A stretch of 64,000 bases of DNA from positions 59,102 to 123,101 of the forward strand of contig CAYGTO010000007.1 in assembly GCA_964352815.1 (NCBI GenBank). Direction: 5' to 3'. Position 1 is the first letter of the stretch. Each line of letters starts with the position of its first letter. This DNA is from CAYGTO01 sp964352815 (GTDB lineage Bacteria; Pseudomonadota; Alphaproteobacteria; Rickettsiales; UBA3002). Of the stretch, positions 44,372-52,388 are shown piece by piece. A program made the translations under genes and the position numbers. The notes below the pieces were generated by a model. The model made no database searches and was not told where the DNA came from. It worked only from the letters and a program-made list of their open reading frames with translations.

Positions 44372-45610
44372 ATGACAACTCACACAAGCATAGTAGATCA
44401 AATCACAGATTTTTATAATGACATTCTTTGCCGCGAGCCAAAGCAGGCCGGATTAGACTTTTGGACAACAAAAGTTGAAAGCGGGCAATTGACGATTCAT
44501 CAAGTTCAGAGCTTTTTCGAAAATTCAAATGAAGCAGAAGAGGTGGCCGCGCAACGTGACATTATTGAAGGCTATTACACAAGCATTCTTGGCTATCCTT
44601 CGGCTGACGAAGCGGGCGTGAAATTTTGGCTTTCGAATGTTCGTGAAGGTAAATTGACCATGGAACAAGTAGAGCACGAATTCCAAGAAGTGGCGGCAAA
44701 GCATGAAGAGCCAACAGATAGCAACGATGATGATCACGCTGCAGATGGTGCGGACAATAACACGATTCGCGGTACGAATGATGCTGATGAGCTTTGGGGC
44801 ACATCAAAGAATGATGACATCTTCGGTTTTGACGGTGATGACGTCATTAACGGCAAAGCGGGCTGTGACTGGCTCGTTGGTGGCGAGGGCTGTGATATCT
44901 TTAAGTTTACAAAATTCTCTGATTCAAAAGCCTCTATGGGCGCTGATTTTATTGGTGATTTCACACCGGGCGCTGACCGTATTGATATTTCAGAGTTGGG
45001 TTACGAAGATCTTTCTGCCTTCAAAGTGACGAAGCAATATAATGAAGGTGTCGAAGATATGACGACCCTTTATTACGATGAGCACAATGATTTTGGCATC
45101 CTGTTCAAGGGTGATATCACGCTCACAGATGAAGATGTGATCTTTCATGGTGAAGATGTTGACGGCATGATTGGCCATGGTGGACCAACGGATGACATCG
45201 ATGTGTATGCGCAGCCAGGTGATGACTTCACGCCAGGCACTGATGGTGACAATGGCATCTTTGGTACAGATGGCGATGATAGTCTGTTTGGCTATGGCGG
45301 TGACGATGTGATCGATACAGGTCGCGGTAACGACTATGTTGCGACGGGTGCCGGTAGAGACATTATCATGATTGACCAGTTCTCAGATTCTTCTGCGGCA
45401 GCAGGTGTTGACTATGTAGGCGATTTCACGCAAGGCCTCGATAAAATCGATGTATCGGCGCTTGGGTTCGATAGCGTATCAGATTTCACCTACTTCCGTG
45501 CTGAGACGGTTGATGGCAGCGTTTATACTGAAATCAACAATCTGGAAACAGGTTTCGCACTTGGATTTAACGGTGATTATACCTTCACCAACACCGACTT
45601 TATTTTCTAA
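44372..45610 (+). CDS. DUF4214-type RTX calcium-binding protein
   Basis: 412 residues. The start MTTHTSIVD has AAGGAG seven bases upstream. Residues about 10-105 hold two copies of a DUF4214-like unit (FYNDILCREPKQAGLDFW and YYTSILGYPSADEAGVKFW). Then come short blocks of RTX nonapeptides (GFDGDDVINGKAG, GYGGDDVIDTGRGND), each followed by a serralysin-type beta domain (DFTPGADRIDISELG; DFTQGLDKIDVSALG). There is no signal peptide, as expected for type I secretion. It lies among flagellar genes and may be a surface or adhesion protein. No secretion genes are nearby. Confidence 0.85.
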   Translation: MTTHTSIVDQITDFYNDILCREPKQAGLDFWTTKVESGQLTIHQVQSFFENSNEAEEVAAQRDIIEGYYTSILGYPSADEAGVKFWLSNVREGKLTMEQVEHEFQEVAAKHEEPTDSNDDDHAADGADNNTIRGTNDADELWGTSKNDDIFGFDGDDVINGKAGCDWLVGGEGCDIFKFTKFSDSKASMGADFIGDFTPGADRIDISELGYEDLSAFKVTKQYNEGVEDMTTLYYDEHNDFGILFKGDITLTDEDVIFHGEDVDGMIGHGGPTDDIDVYAQPGDDFTPGTDGDNGIFGTDGDDSLFGYGGDDVIDTGRGNDYVATGAGRDIIMIDQFSDSSAAAGVDYVGDFTQGLDKIDVSALGFDSVSDFTYFRAETVDGSVYTEINNLETGFALGFNGDYTFTNTDFIF

Positions 45611-45631
45611 TAATATCATAAATATAAACAA

Positions 45632-45664
45632 AAAAGCCTCTGCTGCTGCGGGGGCTTTTTTTTT
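45632..45664 (+). terminator. Intrinsic terminator of the RTX/DUF4214 gene
   Basis: AAAAGCCTC and GGGGGCTTTT pair around a TGCTGCTGC loop and are followed by a run of T. It lies 22 bp after the stop. Confidence 0.88.
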
Positions 45665-45765
45665 ATGGAATGCTACCTAATTAAACAAAAAAAAACCGAT
45701 AATTCCCAGAATCAAAAAATATTTTTGTGTGCTTTTTGTGATCAGATATCACGTGGTTTTAATTT

Positions 45766-45783
45766 TTGGCCTATTATTTGCTT
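45766..45783 (+). promoter_or_regulatory. Sigma-54 promoter of flagellin 1
   Basis: TTGGCCTATTATTTGCTT has GG and GC ten bases apart and both core tetrads (TGGC, TTGC). A start near 45794 would give a 54-nt leader to the flagellin ATG. Confidence 0.7.
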
Positions 45784-45847
45784 GTACGAAAATCAGGTGC
45801 GTTTGCTTATGTAGGGCACGACCAATAGTTAAACCATGGAGGTTATT

Positions 45848-46648
45848 ATGCCAGTTATTGCTACTAACTCAGCGGCGAATACGTCGTTACGCTATCTCAA
45901 TCTTAACTCAGCTAGCCAAAGCAGCTATCTTGCGAAATTGTCGTCTGGCTCACGTATTACGTCAGCGAAAGATGATGCAGGTGGTCTTGGTGTGGGGACG
46001 CGCTTGCAGAGTGATGTGGCGTCATTGGCGATTGCGGGGCAGAATTCTGCACAAGGCCAGGCCGTTGCTCAGGCAGCGGATGGTGCTTTGGCGCGTATTG
46101 CAGATATTCTGCAACGTATGCGTTCACTTGCGATTCAAGAGCAAAACGGTGCACTTGATGCAGCCGCGAAAACGTATCTGGATGCGGAATATCAACAGCT
46201 CAATACACAGATTACATCTATTTTGATGAACACGACGTTCAACGGTACGCCGCTCCTAAACGGTGCGTACAACCAAAACTTCTTAGTGAGCCAGGTGCCA
46301 GGTGACTTCATTGCGCTTAACTTGACGGCCGGTCTTCCCGCTGCACCTGCTGGTGCTGTCACCAACGGTAACGGTGCTGCCGCAGTGACTGCCATTGATA
46401 TGCAAATCAACGCAACCTCACTCTCACGGGCGACGGTTGGTGCATTGATGTCGCGCTTTGATTTCCAAGGTCAGATTACGGCGACATCAATGGAAAACCT
46501 CGATGCGGCCCGTTCTGTGATCATGGATGCGGATATTGCCGAAATGCAAACTAAGTTCACGAACGCAGAGACGTTGACTGAAGCTGCGATTGCTGCACTG
46601 TCTGCTGCCAACGAGATCCCATCAGAACTGCTGAGATTGCTTCAGTAA
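45848..46648 (+). CDS. Flagellin, copy 1
   Basis: 266 residues, a short flagellin. MPVIATNSAANTSLRYLN and SGSRITSAKDDAGGLGVGTRL form the N-terminal D0/D1 part; DFQGQITATSMENLDAARSV and the LLRLLQ end form the C-terminal part. Only a small variable middle domain is present. The ATG at 45848 is preferred over the in-frame one at 45836 because the latter overlaps the GGAGG site (CCATGGAGG). About 85 percent of positions match copy 2. No cysteine is seen. Confidence 0.95.
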   Translation: MPVIATNSAANTSLRYLNLNSASQSSYLAKLSSGSRITSAKDDAGGLGVGTRLQSDVASLAIAGQNSAQGQAVAQAADGALARIADILQRMRSLAIQEQNGALDAAAKTYLDAEYQQLNTQITSILMNTTFNGTPLLNGAYNQNFLVSQVPGDFIALNLTAGLPAAPAGAVTNGNGAAAVTAIDMQINATSLSRATVGALMSRFDFQGQITATSMENLDAARSVIMDADIAEMQTKFTNAETLTEAAIAALSAANEIPSELLRLLQ

Positions 46649-46674
46649 TATTATAATTAATTCTTATCGTAAAA

Positions 46675-46711
46675 GGCGAAGCGGCTCCTGCATTGGGCCG
46701 CTTTGCTTTTT
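46675..46711 (+). terminator. Intrinsic terminator of flagellin 1
   Basis: GCGAAGCGGC and GCCGCTTTGC pair around an 11-nt loop and are followed by TTTTT. Flagellin 1 is therefore transcribed separately from copies 2 and 3. Confidence 0.88.
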
Positions 46712-46800
46712 GTAAGTTCTACCGCGTCAAAGTAGGCAATTTTTTCATTTAATGTATTTTTTACATGAATTTTAGATAGTTATAATGCGCTGCAACGAAC

Positions 46801-46815
46801 TTAAGAAACCGTTAA
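46801..46815 (+). promoter_or_regulatory. CtrA-type box upstream of flagellin 2
   Basis: TTAAGAAACCGTTAA is a perfect TTAA-N7-TTAA, the recognition pattern of the alphaproteobacterial cell-cycle regulator CtrA. It lies 181 bp upstream of the ATG and about 60 bp before the -35 region described next. Confidence 0.55.
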
Positions 46816-46873
46816 TTTAGCCAAGTGTGAAAGGTTGTTTTTTCGTGTTTTTTGCATTTTGTGCAAAATAACC

Positions 46874-46903
46874 GTCACAGTTTCTTCCGTTTTCGCGTAT
46901 AAT
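46874..46903 (+). promoter_or_regulatory. Candidate sigma-70 promoter of flagellin 2
   Basis: GTCACA and TATAAT are 18 bp apart. A -24/-12 candidate a little further down (TTGGTATAGGCATGC) has nine instead of ten bases between GG and GC and was not accepted. The copies may thus be under different sigma factors. Confidence 0.45.
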
Positions 46904-46940
46904 GATTTGTAGATTTGGTATAGGCATGCTGAATCAAGTT

Positions 46941-46953
46941 GCCCACGTAGGGC
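46941..46953 (+). promoter_or_regulatory. Conserved leader hairpin of flagellins 2 and 3
   Basis: GCCC-ACGTA-GGGC lies about 30 nt before the ATG. The leader including it, from GCCCACGTAGGGCG to the ATG, is identical before copy 3 (47862-47874). A structured flagellin leader recalls FlbT-type translational control in Caulobacter; this is inference. Confidence 0.4.
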
Positions 46954-46981
46954 GTTTAACAACTAAACCATGGAGGTTACT

Positions 46982-47782
46982 ATGCCTGTTATTGCTTCAA
47001 ATGGAGCGGCAAATACGTCGCTACGCTATCTTAATATTAACTCAGCTAACCAAAGTAGCTACCTTGCGAAATTGTCGTCTGGCTCACGTATTACGTCAGC
47101 GAAAGATGATGCGGGTGGTCTCGGTGTAGGAACACGCTTGCAGAGTGATGTAACATCACTCGGTGTTGCGGGTGCCAACGCAGCGCAGGGCCAGGCAGTT
47201 GCTGCGGCAGCTGATGGTGCGCTTGCACGTATCGGTGACATTCTGCAGCGGATGCGTGCATTGGCAACGCAAGAGCAAAACGGTGCGCTTGATGTCAACG
47301 CCAAAACGTATCTAGATGCGGAATATCAGCAGCTGAACACGCAGATCACCAACGTTCTGATGAACACCACGTTCAACGGTACGGCGCTTCTTGGTGGTGC
47401 GTATAACCAGAACTTCTTGGTGAGTCAGGTAGCGGGTGACTTTATCGCGCTTGATTTGTCAATGGGTCTGCCTGCTGCACCGGCTGGTGCTGTTACCAAC
47501 GGTAACGGTGCTGCGGCTGTTATGGCAATTGATACGCAAATTAACGCTACTTCGGCTTCGCGTGCACTCGTGGGTGCGGTGATGTCACGCTTCGATTTCC
47601 AAGGTCAGATTGCGGCAACATCGATGGAAAACCTCGATGCGGCACGTTCTGTGATCATGGATGCGGATATTGCGTTGATGCAGACTGAGTTCACTAACGC
47701 AGAAACGCTTACTGAGGCTGCAATTGCTGCTCTTGGTAAAGCCAATGAGATCCCGTCTGAACTACTGAGACTTCTTCAGTAA
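46982..47782 (+). CDS. Flagellin, copy 2
   Basis: 266 residues, same length and layout as copy 1: MPVIASNGAANTSLRYLN, SGSRITSAKDDAGGLGVGT, GAYNQNFLVSQV, DFQGQIAATSMENLDAARSV, LLRLLQ. GGAGG lies 5 bp upstream of the ATG at 46982. Differences from copy 1 are scattered and mostly conservative, so the two are established paralogues. The hairpin after the gene and its leader are both repeated around copy 3. Confidence 0.95.
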   Translation: MPVIASNGAANTSLRYLNINSANQSSYLAKLSSGSRITSAKDDAGGLGVGTRLQSDVTSLGVAGANAAQGQAVAAAADGALARIGDILQRMRALATQEQNGALDVNAKTYLDAEYQQLNTQITNVLMNTTFNGTALLGGAYNQNFLVSQVAGDFIALDLSMGLPAAPAGAVTNGNGAAAVMAIDTQINATSASRALVGAVMSRFDFQGQIAATSMENLDAARSVIMDADIALMQTEFTNAETLTEAAIAALGKANEIPSELLRLLQ

Positions 47783-47798
47783 TCAGTCGTGATTGATG

Positions 47799-47824
47799 TG
47801 TGGGGCGGGTAAGCTCGCCCCACA
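47799..47824 (+). terminator. GC-rich hairpin after flagellin 2
   Basis: TGTGGGGCG pairs with CGCCCCACA around GGTAAGCT. It is followed by A, not T, so it may stabilise mRNA ends, with read-through into copy 3. The same hairpin is found after copy 3. A second one, AATCTAAG/CTTAGATT at 47829-47856, follows. Confidence 0.6.
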
Positions 47825-47902
47825 AAAAAATCTAAGAACTTAAGGCGTCTTAGATTGGTTTGCCCACGTAGGGCGTTTAACAACTAAACCATGGAGGTTA
47901 CT

Positions 47903-48027
47903 ATGCCTGTTATTNNNNNNNNNNNNNNNNNNNNNNNNNNNNNNNNNNNNNNNNNNNNNNNNNNNNNNNNNNNNNNNNNNNNNNNNNNNNNNNNNNNNNN
48001 NNNNNNNNNNNNNNACTTCTTCAGTAA
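47903..48027 (+). CDS. Flagellin, copy 3 (sequence lost in a 100-N assembly gap)
   Basis: The start ATGCCTGTTATT (Met-Pro-Val-Ile) with its GGAGG and leader is identical to copy 2, and so is the end, CTTCTTCAGTAA, with the hairpin behind it. Between them lie exactly 100 N (47915-48014), a conventional gap of unknown length. At least one further flagellin gene, expected to be about 800 bp, was therefore not assembled because it is too similar to copy 2. There may be more than one. Confidence 0.85.
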
Positions 48028-48043
48028 TCAGTCGTGATTGATG

Positions 48044-48069
48044 TGTGGGGCGGGTAAGCTCGCCCCACA
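48044..48069 (+). terminator. GC-rich hairpin after flagellin 3
   Basis: The same TGTGGGGCG/CGCCCCACA hairpin as after copy 2. It is followed by TGTTAAATAAAAAAC, again not a T-run, so transcription probably continues into fliD. Confidence 0.55.
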
Positions 48070-48112
48070 TGTTAAATAAAAAACTGGAACACCTTTTGCA
48101 TAGGGGCCTAGT

Positions 48113-49816
48113 ATGACAAGTTCTTCTTCGGTTCAAAACACAGGACAGGCTGGCGGCGTTGGCATCAACCAGGTCGGTTCGCGTACATTCGTATCTGGTT
48201 TCGGCCTAGGGTTTGATACGTCAGGGATCATCAATGCGGCGGTGCAACAAAGAGAGCGTCCTGCTGTCTTACTTGATGCGCAGGTTCAGGAAAATTTGGC
48301 AAAAATTGAAGCCTATAATTCGGTTTCTGGCATTGCGAGTAATATTCAAGCTGCTTTAGATAAGTTGAAATTTGATTTTGATATTTTAGGCGAAAGACAA
48401 AGCGCCTTTGATCAGAAGTCTGGCACATTAGCGGCAAATACTGCGGTGGATCCTACGAGTTTGTTGTCTGTGGGTATCGGCCCAGAAGCTGCTGCGGGTA
48501 GCTATAATATTGTTGTCGACCAAATCGCACAGCAAAATAAAGTTCAAAGCGGGCCATCTGCTGATGCATCTGCTGGTTTGGGATATGTGGGCACATTTGA
48601 AGTAGGAATTGCAGGGCAGCCTCAAACGGCAATCAACGTAGATGCAAGTATGAGTCTCACGGATATTGCGAACCAAATCAATGCGGTGAGCGGCATAACA
48701 GCCTCAGTTTTGCAGACGGGAGAGAATGAATTCCGCTTGATTGTGACCTCCGATGCAACAAACCAAGAACTCACATTTGCCGATACTGCCGGCACGGTGC
48801 TCAATGATATAGGCGTGCTAGCGGCGGGAATACCGAATGAAGTGCAAGCCGAGCAACCGGCCCGTTTGTTTGTGGATGGCGTGCTTGTGACGCGTGATTC
48901 TAACGATATTCAAGGCATTCTCCCAGGCGTAGACTTTAGTGTTGTTAGCGCAGACCCAGGTACAACACTTACCCTTCAAATTGATAACGATGTGAGCGCA
49001 GTAAGTGATGCGATCAACGAATTCATAGCGGCCTATAATGAGCTACGAAGCTTTATTACGGCACAAAACACTCTCGTTGGTGAAGGTGTTGTGGATGAAA
49101 ATTCCATCCTGTTTGGCGATACTATTTTGCGTTCACTGGACCAGATCATTAGTCCGTTGCTCTCAGCGCAATATAATACGACGGGCACCATTCAATCGCT
49201 TCGTGACCTTGAAATTGATTTGAACTCAGAGAACCTGTTGGTAATTGCAGACAATGCAGCGTTTGAAAGCGCCTTGATCAACAATTTGGACGAGGTGAGA
49301 GGCTTGTTCGAGGTCTCATTCACGACAAGCAACAATAATCTCATTTTGAATGAGTTTGAGTCCGATGGGCTGGTGCAAAACTTTACTCTGGACATTACAA
49401 CTGATGGCGGGGGTAATGTAACAGCGGCAAGCGCTGGAGGCGTAGCCTTTGATGTTACTCCAGAAGGGCTAATTACTGGCCAGGCAGGAACCGCGTATGA
49501 GGGTATTATTTTCACCTATTCCGGTGGAGTAGATGCGTCCATCAACGTAGACATGCAGCAAGGGTTTGCGAGTGTCCTCGAGCGCCAGCTCAACAATTTT
49601 ACCGATTTTGATGGTATCATTGTTGAAGAAGTTATCAGAATTGAAGCAGAGAATACTGATAGTGAGCAACGCGCTGCACGTATACGCGAAAGTGCGGCAA
49701 GCTACCGCGACCGCCTTATCGAGCAATATGCTGAACTTGAAGCGCAAGTGCGGCAAGCAGAAACGATTCAACGCCAGATTAGAGCGCTCTTTGGGCTAGA
49801 CAACAATGATGATTAA
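48113..49816 (+). CDS. fliD: Flagellar filament cap protein FliD
   Basis: 567 residues. The FliD N-terminal domain begins at SGFGLGFDTSGIINAAVQQRERP and the C-terminal domain contains INEFIAAYNELRSFITAQNTL and GDTILRSLDQIISPLL. The C-terminal ~50 residues form a helix (RDRLIEQYAELEAQVRQAET). It caps the growing filament and is encoded after the flagellins and before the fliS-like gene, the usual order. Confidence 0.93.
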   Translation: MTSSSSVQNTGQAGGVGINQVGSRTFVSGFGLGFDTSGIINAAVQQRERPAVLLDAQVQENLAKIEAYNSVSGIASNIQAALDKLKFDFDILGERQSAFDQKSGTLAANTAVDPTSLLSVGIGPEAAAGSYNIVVDQIAQQNKVQSGPSADASAGLGYVGTFEVGIAGQPQTAINVDASMSLTDIANQINAVSGITASVLQTGENEFRLIVTSDATNQELTFADTAGTVLNDIGVLAAGIPNEVQAEQPARLFVDGVLVTRDSNDIQGILPGVDFSVVSADPGTTLTLQIDNDVSAVSDAINEFIAAYNELRSFITAQNTLVGEGVVDENSILFGDTILRSLDQIISPLLSAQYNTTGTIQSLRDLEIDLNSENLLVIADNAAFESALINNLDEVRGLFEVSFTTSNNNLILNEFESDGLVQNFTLDITTDGGGNVTAASAGGVAFDVTPEGLITGQAGTAYEGIIFTYSGGVDASINVDMQQGFASVLERQLNNFTDFDGIIVEEVIRIEAENTDSEQRAARIRESAASYRDRLIEQYAELEAQVRQAETIQRQIRALFGLDNNDD

Positions 49817-50270
49817 TTCGGAAACTGATGGTATGATGGGAGTAATGAACTCTAACGTACATAAAGCTATGGCTGCCTATGGCACGGCGCAAGAGCAAGC
49901 GGCATCTGTTTCTCCTGAAGAAACGTTGGCGCGCATCACACGTGCTATGCATGCGAATTACCATAAGGCAAAAGCGGCTTATCTAGATGAAAAATATGAC
50001 ATCATGTTTAACTATAATAAGAAGAATATGGAGATGTTGCCAATTTTGATGCAATCTCTGGAAGTGCCCGATGAGCTTCGTGAGGAAAAAGATGTATTAG
50101 GTGCTGTGTTTTTCCTCTCTAAATTTTATCGAGAAACCTTTTCAAAAACGTCTCTGATATTATCGCAAAAGGACCCGGTGGTAGCATTTGATGAAATTAT
50201 TCAAGAGATAGCTAAAGTCGCAGACCGCTTCGAGCAGATTGCGGGCATCAAGCCGCCTTCAAATATCTAA
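49806..50270 (+). CDS. FliS-like flagellin chaperone candidate
   Basis: Up to 154 residues; the first ATG overlaps fliD by 11 bp, while the ATG at 49845 (MNSNVHKAMAAYG) fits the FliS start better. The protein is helical, with MAAYGTAQEQAASVSPEETLARI resembling the AYx-n-SPxEL start of FliS and KAKAAYLDEKYD its second helix. Position directly after fliD supports the call. FliS holds flagellin monomers before export. Similarity is weak, so this is provisional. Confidence 0.6.
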   Translation: MMINSETDGMMGVMNSNVHKAMAAYGTAQEQAASVSPEETLARITRAMHANYHKAKAAYLDEKYDIMFNYNKKNMEMLPILMQSLEVPDELREEKDVLGAVFFLSKFYRETFSKTSLILSQKDPVVAFDEIIQEIAKVADRFEQIAGIKPPSNI

Positions 50271-50309
50271 CCCCACATTACGAATTATTTCTTAAAATGT
50301 GACGCGAAG

Positions 50310-50327
50310 TTGGCACATTTCCTGCTT
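50310..50327 (+). promoter_or_regulatory. Sigma-54 promoter of the ECF sigma factor gene
   Basis: TTGGCACATTTCCTGCTT has TGGCAC, GC ten bases after GG, and an expected start near 50338, 22 nt before the ATG. It places the ECF gene under the same control as the flagellar units. Confidence 0.8.
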
Positions 50328-50359
50328 ATTAATTTATACATAAATAACAGGGATCCGCC

Positions 50360-50965
50360 ATGCTAACTAAAGCACCTCATCTTTTGAATGATTCTGAGTT
50401 GATTTTCCAGATTCAGGCGGAAAACTCGAAGCCCCATTTCAGAATGCTCGTAGAACGCCATTTGCAGCGTTTGTGGCGCATTGCGTACAATGTGCTTCAA
50501 GATGCTAACGAAGCGGAAGATGTCGTTCAGGAAGTCTTTGTGTGCGTTTGGGACAAGCGTCACGACATCGATGAAACCAAGGCATCTTTCGCCACCTGGG
50601 TGTACCGCATCACGATGAATCGTGCCATTGATGTAAAACGGAAGCGTAAAATGGCGACCTATGACATTCAGGAGCTTAGCCTGAGTGATGTTGCGCCGCT
50701 TGCCGATGAGCAAGTGTCTACGCAGCAAACCCAGCAGCTTTTGCTAAGCCTGCTTCATGAACTACCAGAAAAGCAACGCGAGGCGCTGAAACAGTTCTAT
50801 TACGAAGAACGCAGCGTGCGTGAGATCTCGAAGGCGATGAAATCAACGGAAGAGGCAACGCGGGCACTGTTAAAACGCGGCCGCCAGTCGCTGCGTCATA
50901 TGATCGATCGTCGTTATGATGAGGTGCAGCAGAAAGTAGCGCTGCCCATGGTTGCGGCGCTCTAA
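50360..50965 (+). CDS. ECF-type RNA polymerase sigma factor
   Basis: 201 residues. Region 2 is RLWRIAYNVLQDANEAEDVVQEVFVCVW with FATWVYRITMNRAIDVKRKRK, region 4 is LLHELPEKQREALKQFYYEERSVREISKAM with a helix-turn-helix (TEEATRALLKRGRQSLR). No anti-sigma gene is adjacent; the convergent neighbour is an unknown protein whose stop is 1 bp away. With a sigma-54 promoter, this gene would form a sigma cascade tied to flagellar assembly. Its target genes are unknown. Confidence 0.9.
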   Translation: MLTKAPHLLNDSELIFQIQAENSKPHFRMLVERHLQRLWRIAYNVLQDANEAEDVVQEVFVCVWDKRHDIDETKASFATWVYRITMNRAIDVKRKRKMATYDIQELSLSDVAPLADEQVSTQQTQQLLLSLLHELPEKQREALKQFYYEERSVREISKAMKSTEEATRALLKRGRQSLRHMIDRRYDEVQQKVALPMVAAL

Positions 50966-50966
50966 A

Positions 50967-52223
50967 TTAGCCTCGTTCCATCGCGGCTTCGCGTTCAGCG
51001 GCAATATGTTCAGCAGAACGAAGCTGTGCCGCCGCGACTTCACCGCCATTATATTCCATACCATCCGTTACGATATCGCGCATTGCTGAGAGATCCATAT
51101 CGATTTGTCCCATGAGTGCAGCGATTTCATCTGGCGTGTCAATGCCGGCAGCTTTCATATCAATTCCCATATCGGCGAGTCGTGCCTCGAGGCCTTCAAT
51201 GAGCGCATCGAGCTGATGCGTGCTAAGCCCTGCAACATGTGAGGCTTTCACTGGGCCAGCGCCATCGGGAAGGATTCCTTCCGAAACGGCCATACCGTCA
51301 AAGCGGCTAGGGGCAGATTCTATGCGTTTGCCGTTAGAATCGATTCTACCCAAGTCCTCCATCGCATTAATGGTGGCTTCATTCATTGCCTGCATAACGG
51401 CGTCGACACCGTCCTTATTCATGCGCCCACTCATTTCATAAACGAGATCGCGATGAATTTGTGTTTGTTCCTCTAATAGGCCGGGGTTATTTGGATCTTT
51501 TTCTAATTCAGCAGCTATATCAAATGCTTCTTGTGCTAGTGTTGCAATCACACTCACTTGATGGCTACGGTCTCCATGCTCCCGCCCATTGTTTTCTATA
51601 ATGTGTGCTAATACGTCGGGGTCGGTAGGCAAGCTATTGACGAGGTTGATTGCCTGCTCGTCTGTTACATGGACGGTTTGGTTGGCCCTCAAACCATCAA
51701 TAACCTGATCCCCTAAAATCGCGACAGCTATACCACAGCCAGCGCCAACCAATATATTTCCTCCGCTCATACCAGTACAGGCTGCAGCAGCAACAGCTGC
51801 TTTTCCTGCGCGGGCGCCGAACTCAGCAACAGTAGCCGCGATGCCCGTATCATTACCGTTCGCAAAGTCATGAGCGATTTCAGTAGCCAGTCCTACAACA
51901 TCAATTGCTCCACCTACTTTTTTTGCAGCGACGGCGAGAACGCCTAATAGTTTCTGGGTGGCAGGGCTGTCTCCAATGCCAGATTGATCTAGAATTTCGA
52001 GTGCTTTTTGTACTTCTGGGAGGTTCTTTGCTTCAGCGACTAGGGCATCAATGTCATTACCCACGCCTAAGATATCTGCTAACTGTTCAAGCGCTGGATC
52101 ATCACGATTCGCGCCTGATATCATGTTACGCACGGCTACTCTCAACGTATCAATCGTTGCTTCTTGACTATGTTCAATCAACTGCCGTTTATTAGCCGCA
52201 ATGCCTGAAGTGTTAATGCCCAT
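50967..52223 (-). CDS. Unknown protein with a central hydrophobic segment
   Basis: 418 residues. The polar, helical N-terminus (MGINTSGIAANKRQLIEHSQ) leads to a hydrophobic Ala/Gly-rich region at about 135-175 (AAVAAAACTGMSGG, GAGCGIAVAILGD), then a long acidic helical part, ending in HIAAEREAAMERG. There is no N-terminal signal. The arrangement of one hydrophobic hairpin in a helical soluble protein is seen in some pore formers and in effectors, but no family is recognised. A CtrA-type box lies just upstream. The 165-bp gap to the next gene holds nothing else recognisable. Confidence 0.7.
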   Translation of the reverse strand: MGINTSGIAANKRQLIEHSQEATIDTLRVAVRNMISGANRDDPALEQLADILGVGNDIDALVAEAKNLPEVQKALEILDQSGIGDSPATQKLLGVLAVAAKKVGGAIDVVGLATEIAHDFANGNDTGIAATVAEFGARAGKAAVAAAACTGMSGGNILVGAGCGIAVAILGDQVIDGLRANQTVHVTDEQAINLVNSLPTDPDVLAHIIENNGREHGDRSHQVSVIATLAQEAFDIAAELEKDPNNPGLLEEQTQIHRDLVYEMSGRMNKDGVDAVMQAMNEATINAMEDLGRIDSNGKRIESAPSRFDGMAVSEGILPDGAGPVKASHVAGLSTHQLDALIEGLEARLADMGIDMKAAGIDTPDEIAALMGQIDMDLSAMRDIVTDGMEYNGGEVAAAQLRSAEHIAAEREAAMERG

Positions 52224-52256
52224 TAAGCCCCCAACTGTAAGGTTATCAAATGGAGG

Positions 52257-52271
52257 TTAAACAATGGTTAA
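52257..52271 (-). promoter_or_regulatory. CtrA-type box upstream of the 418-residue unknown protein
   Basis: The minus strand reads TTAACCATTGTTTAA, a TTAA-N7-TTAA that also contains the TTAACCAT form of the CtrA site. It lies 34 bp upstream of the ATG at 52223. Confidence 0.6.
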
Positions 52272-52388
52272 TTTTTAGTATTTCGAAAGCTTTTTATCTT
52301 TAGTTAACTCTCTGATATTAATGAATTAAATTAGACGGCATCTAACGTGTGAGTCACAAGGTTACGAACCAAGCGGGATTAAAAGTTT

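Noticed and set aside
46931..46948. Sigma-54-like TTGGTATAGGCATGC before flagellin 2
   Set aside because: Only nine bases separate GG and GC, and sigma-54 promoters tolerate this poorly.
47840..48136. Open frame on the minus strand through the N gap
   Set aside because: It is open only because undefined bases cannot contain stops; the flanks are flagellin leader and trailer.
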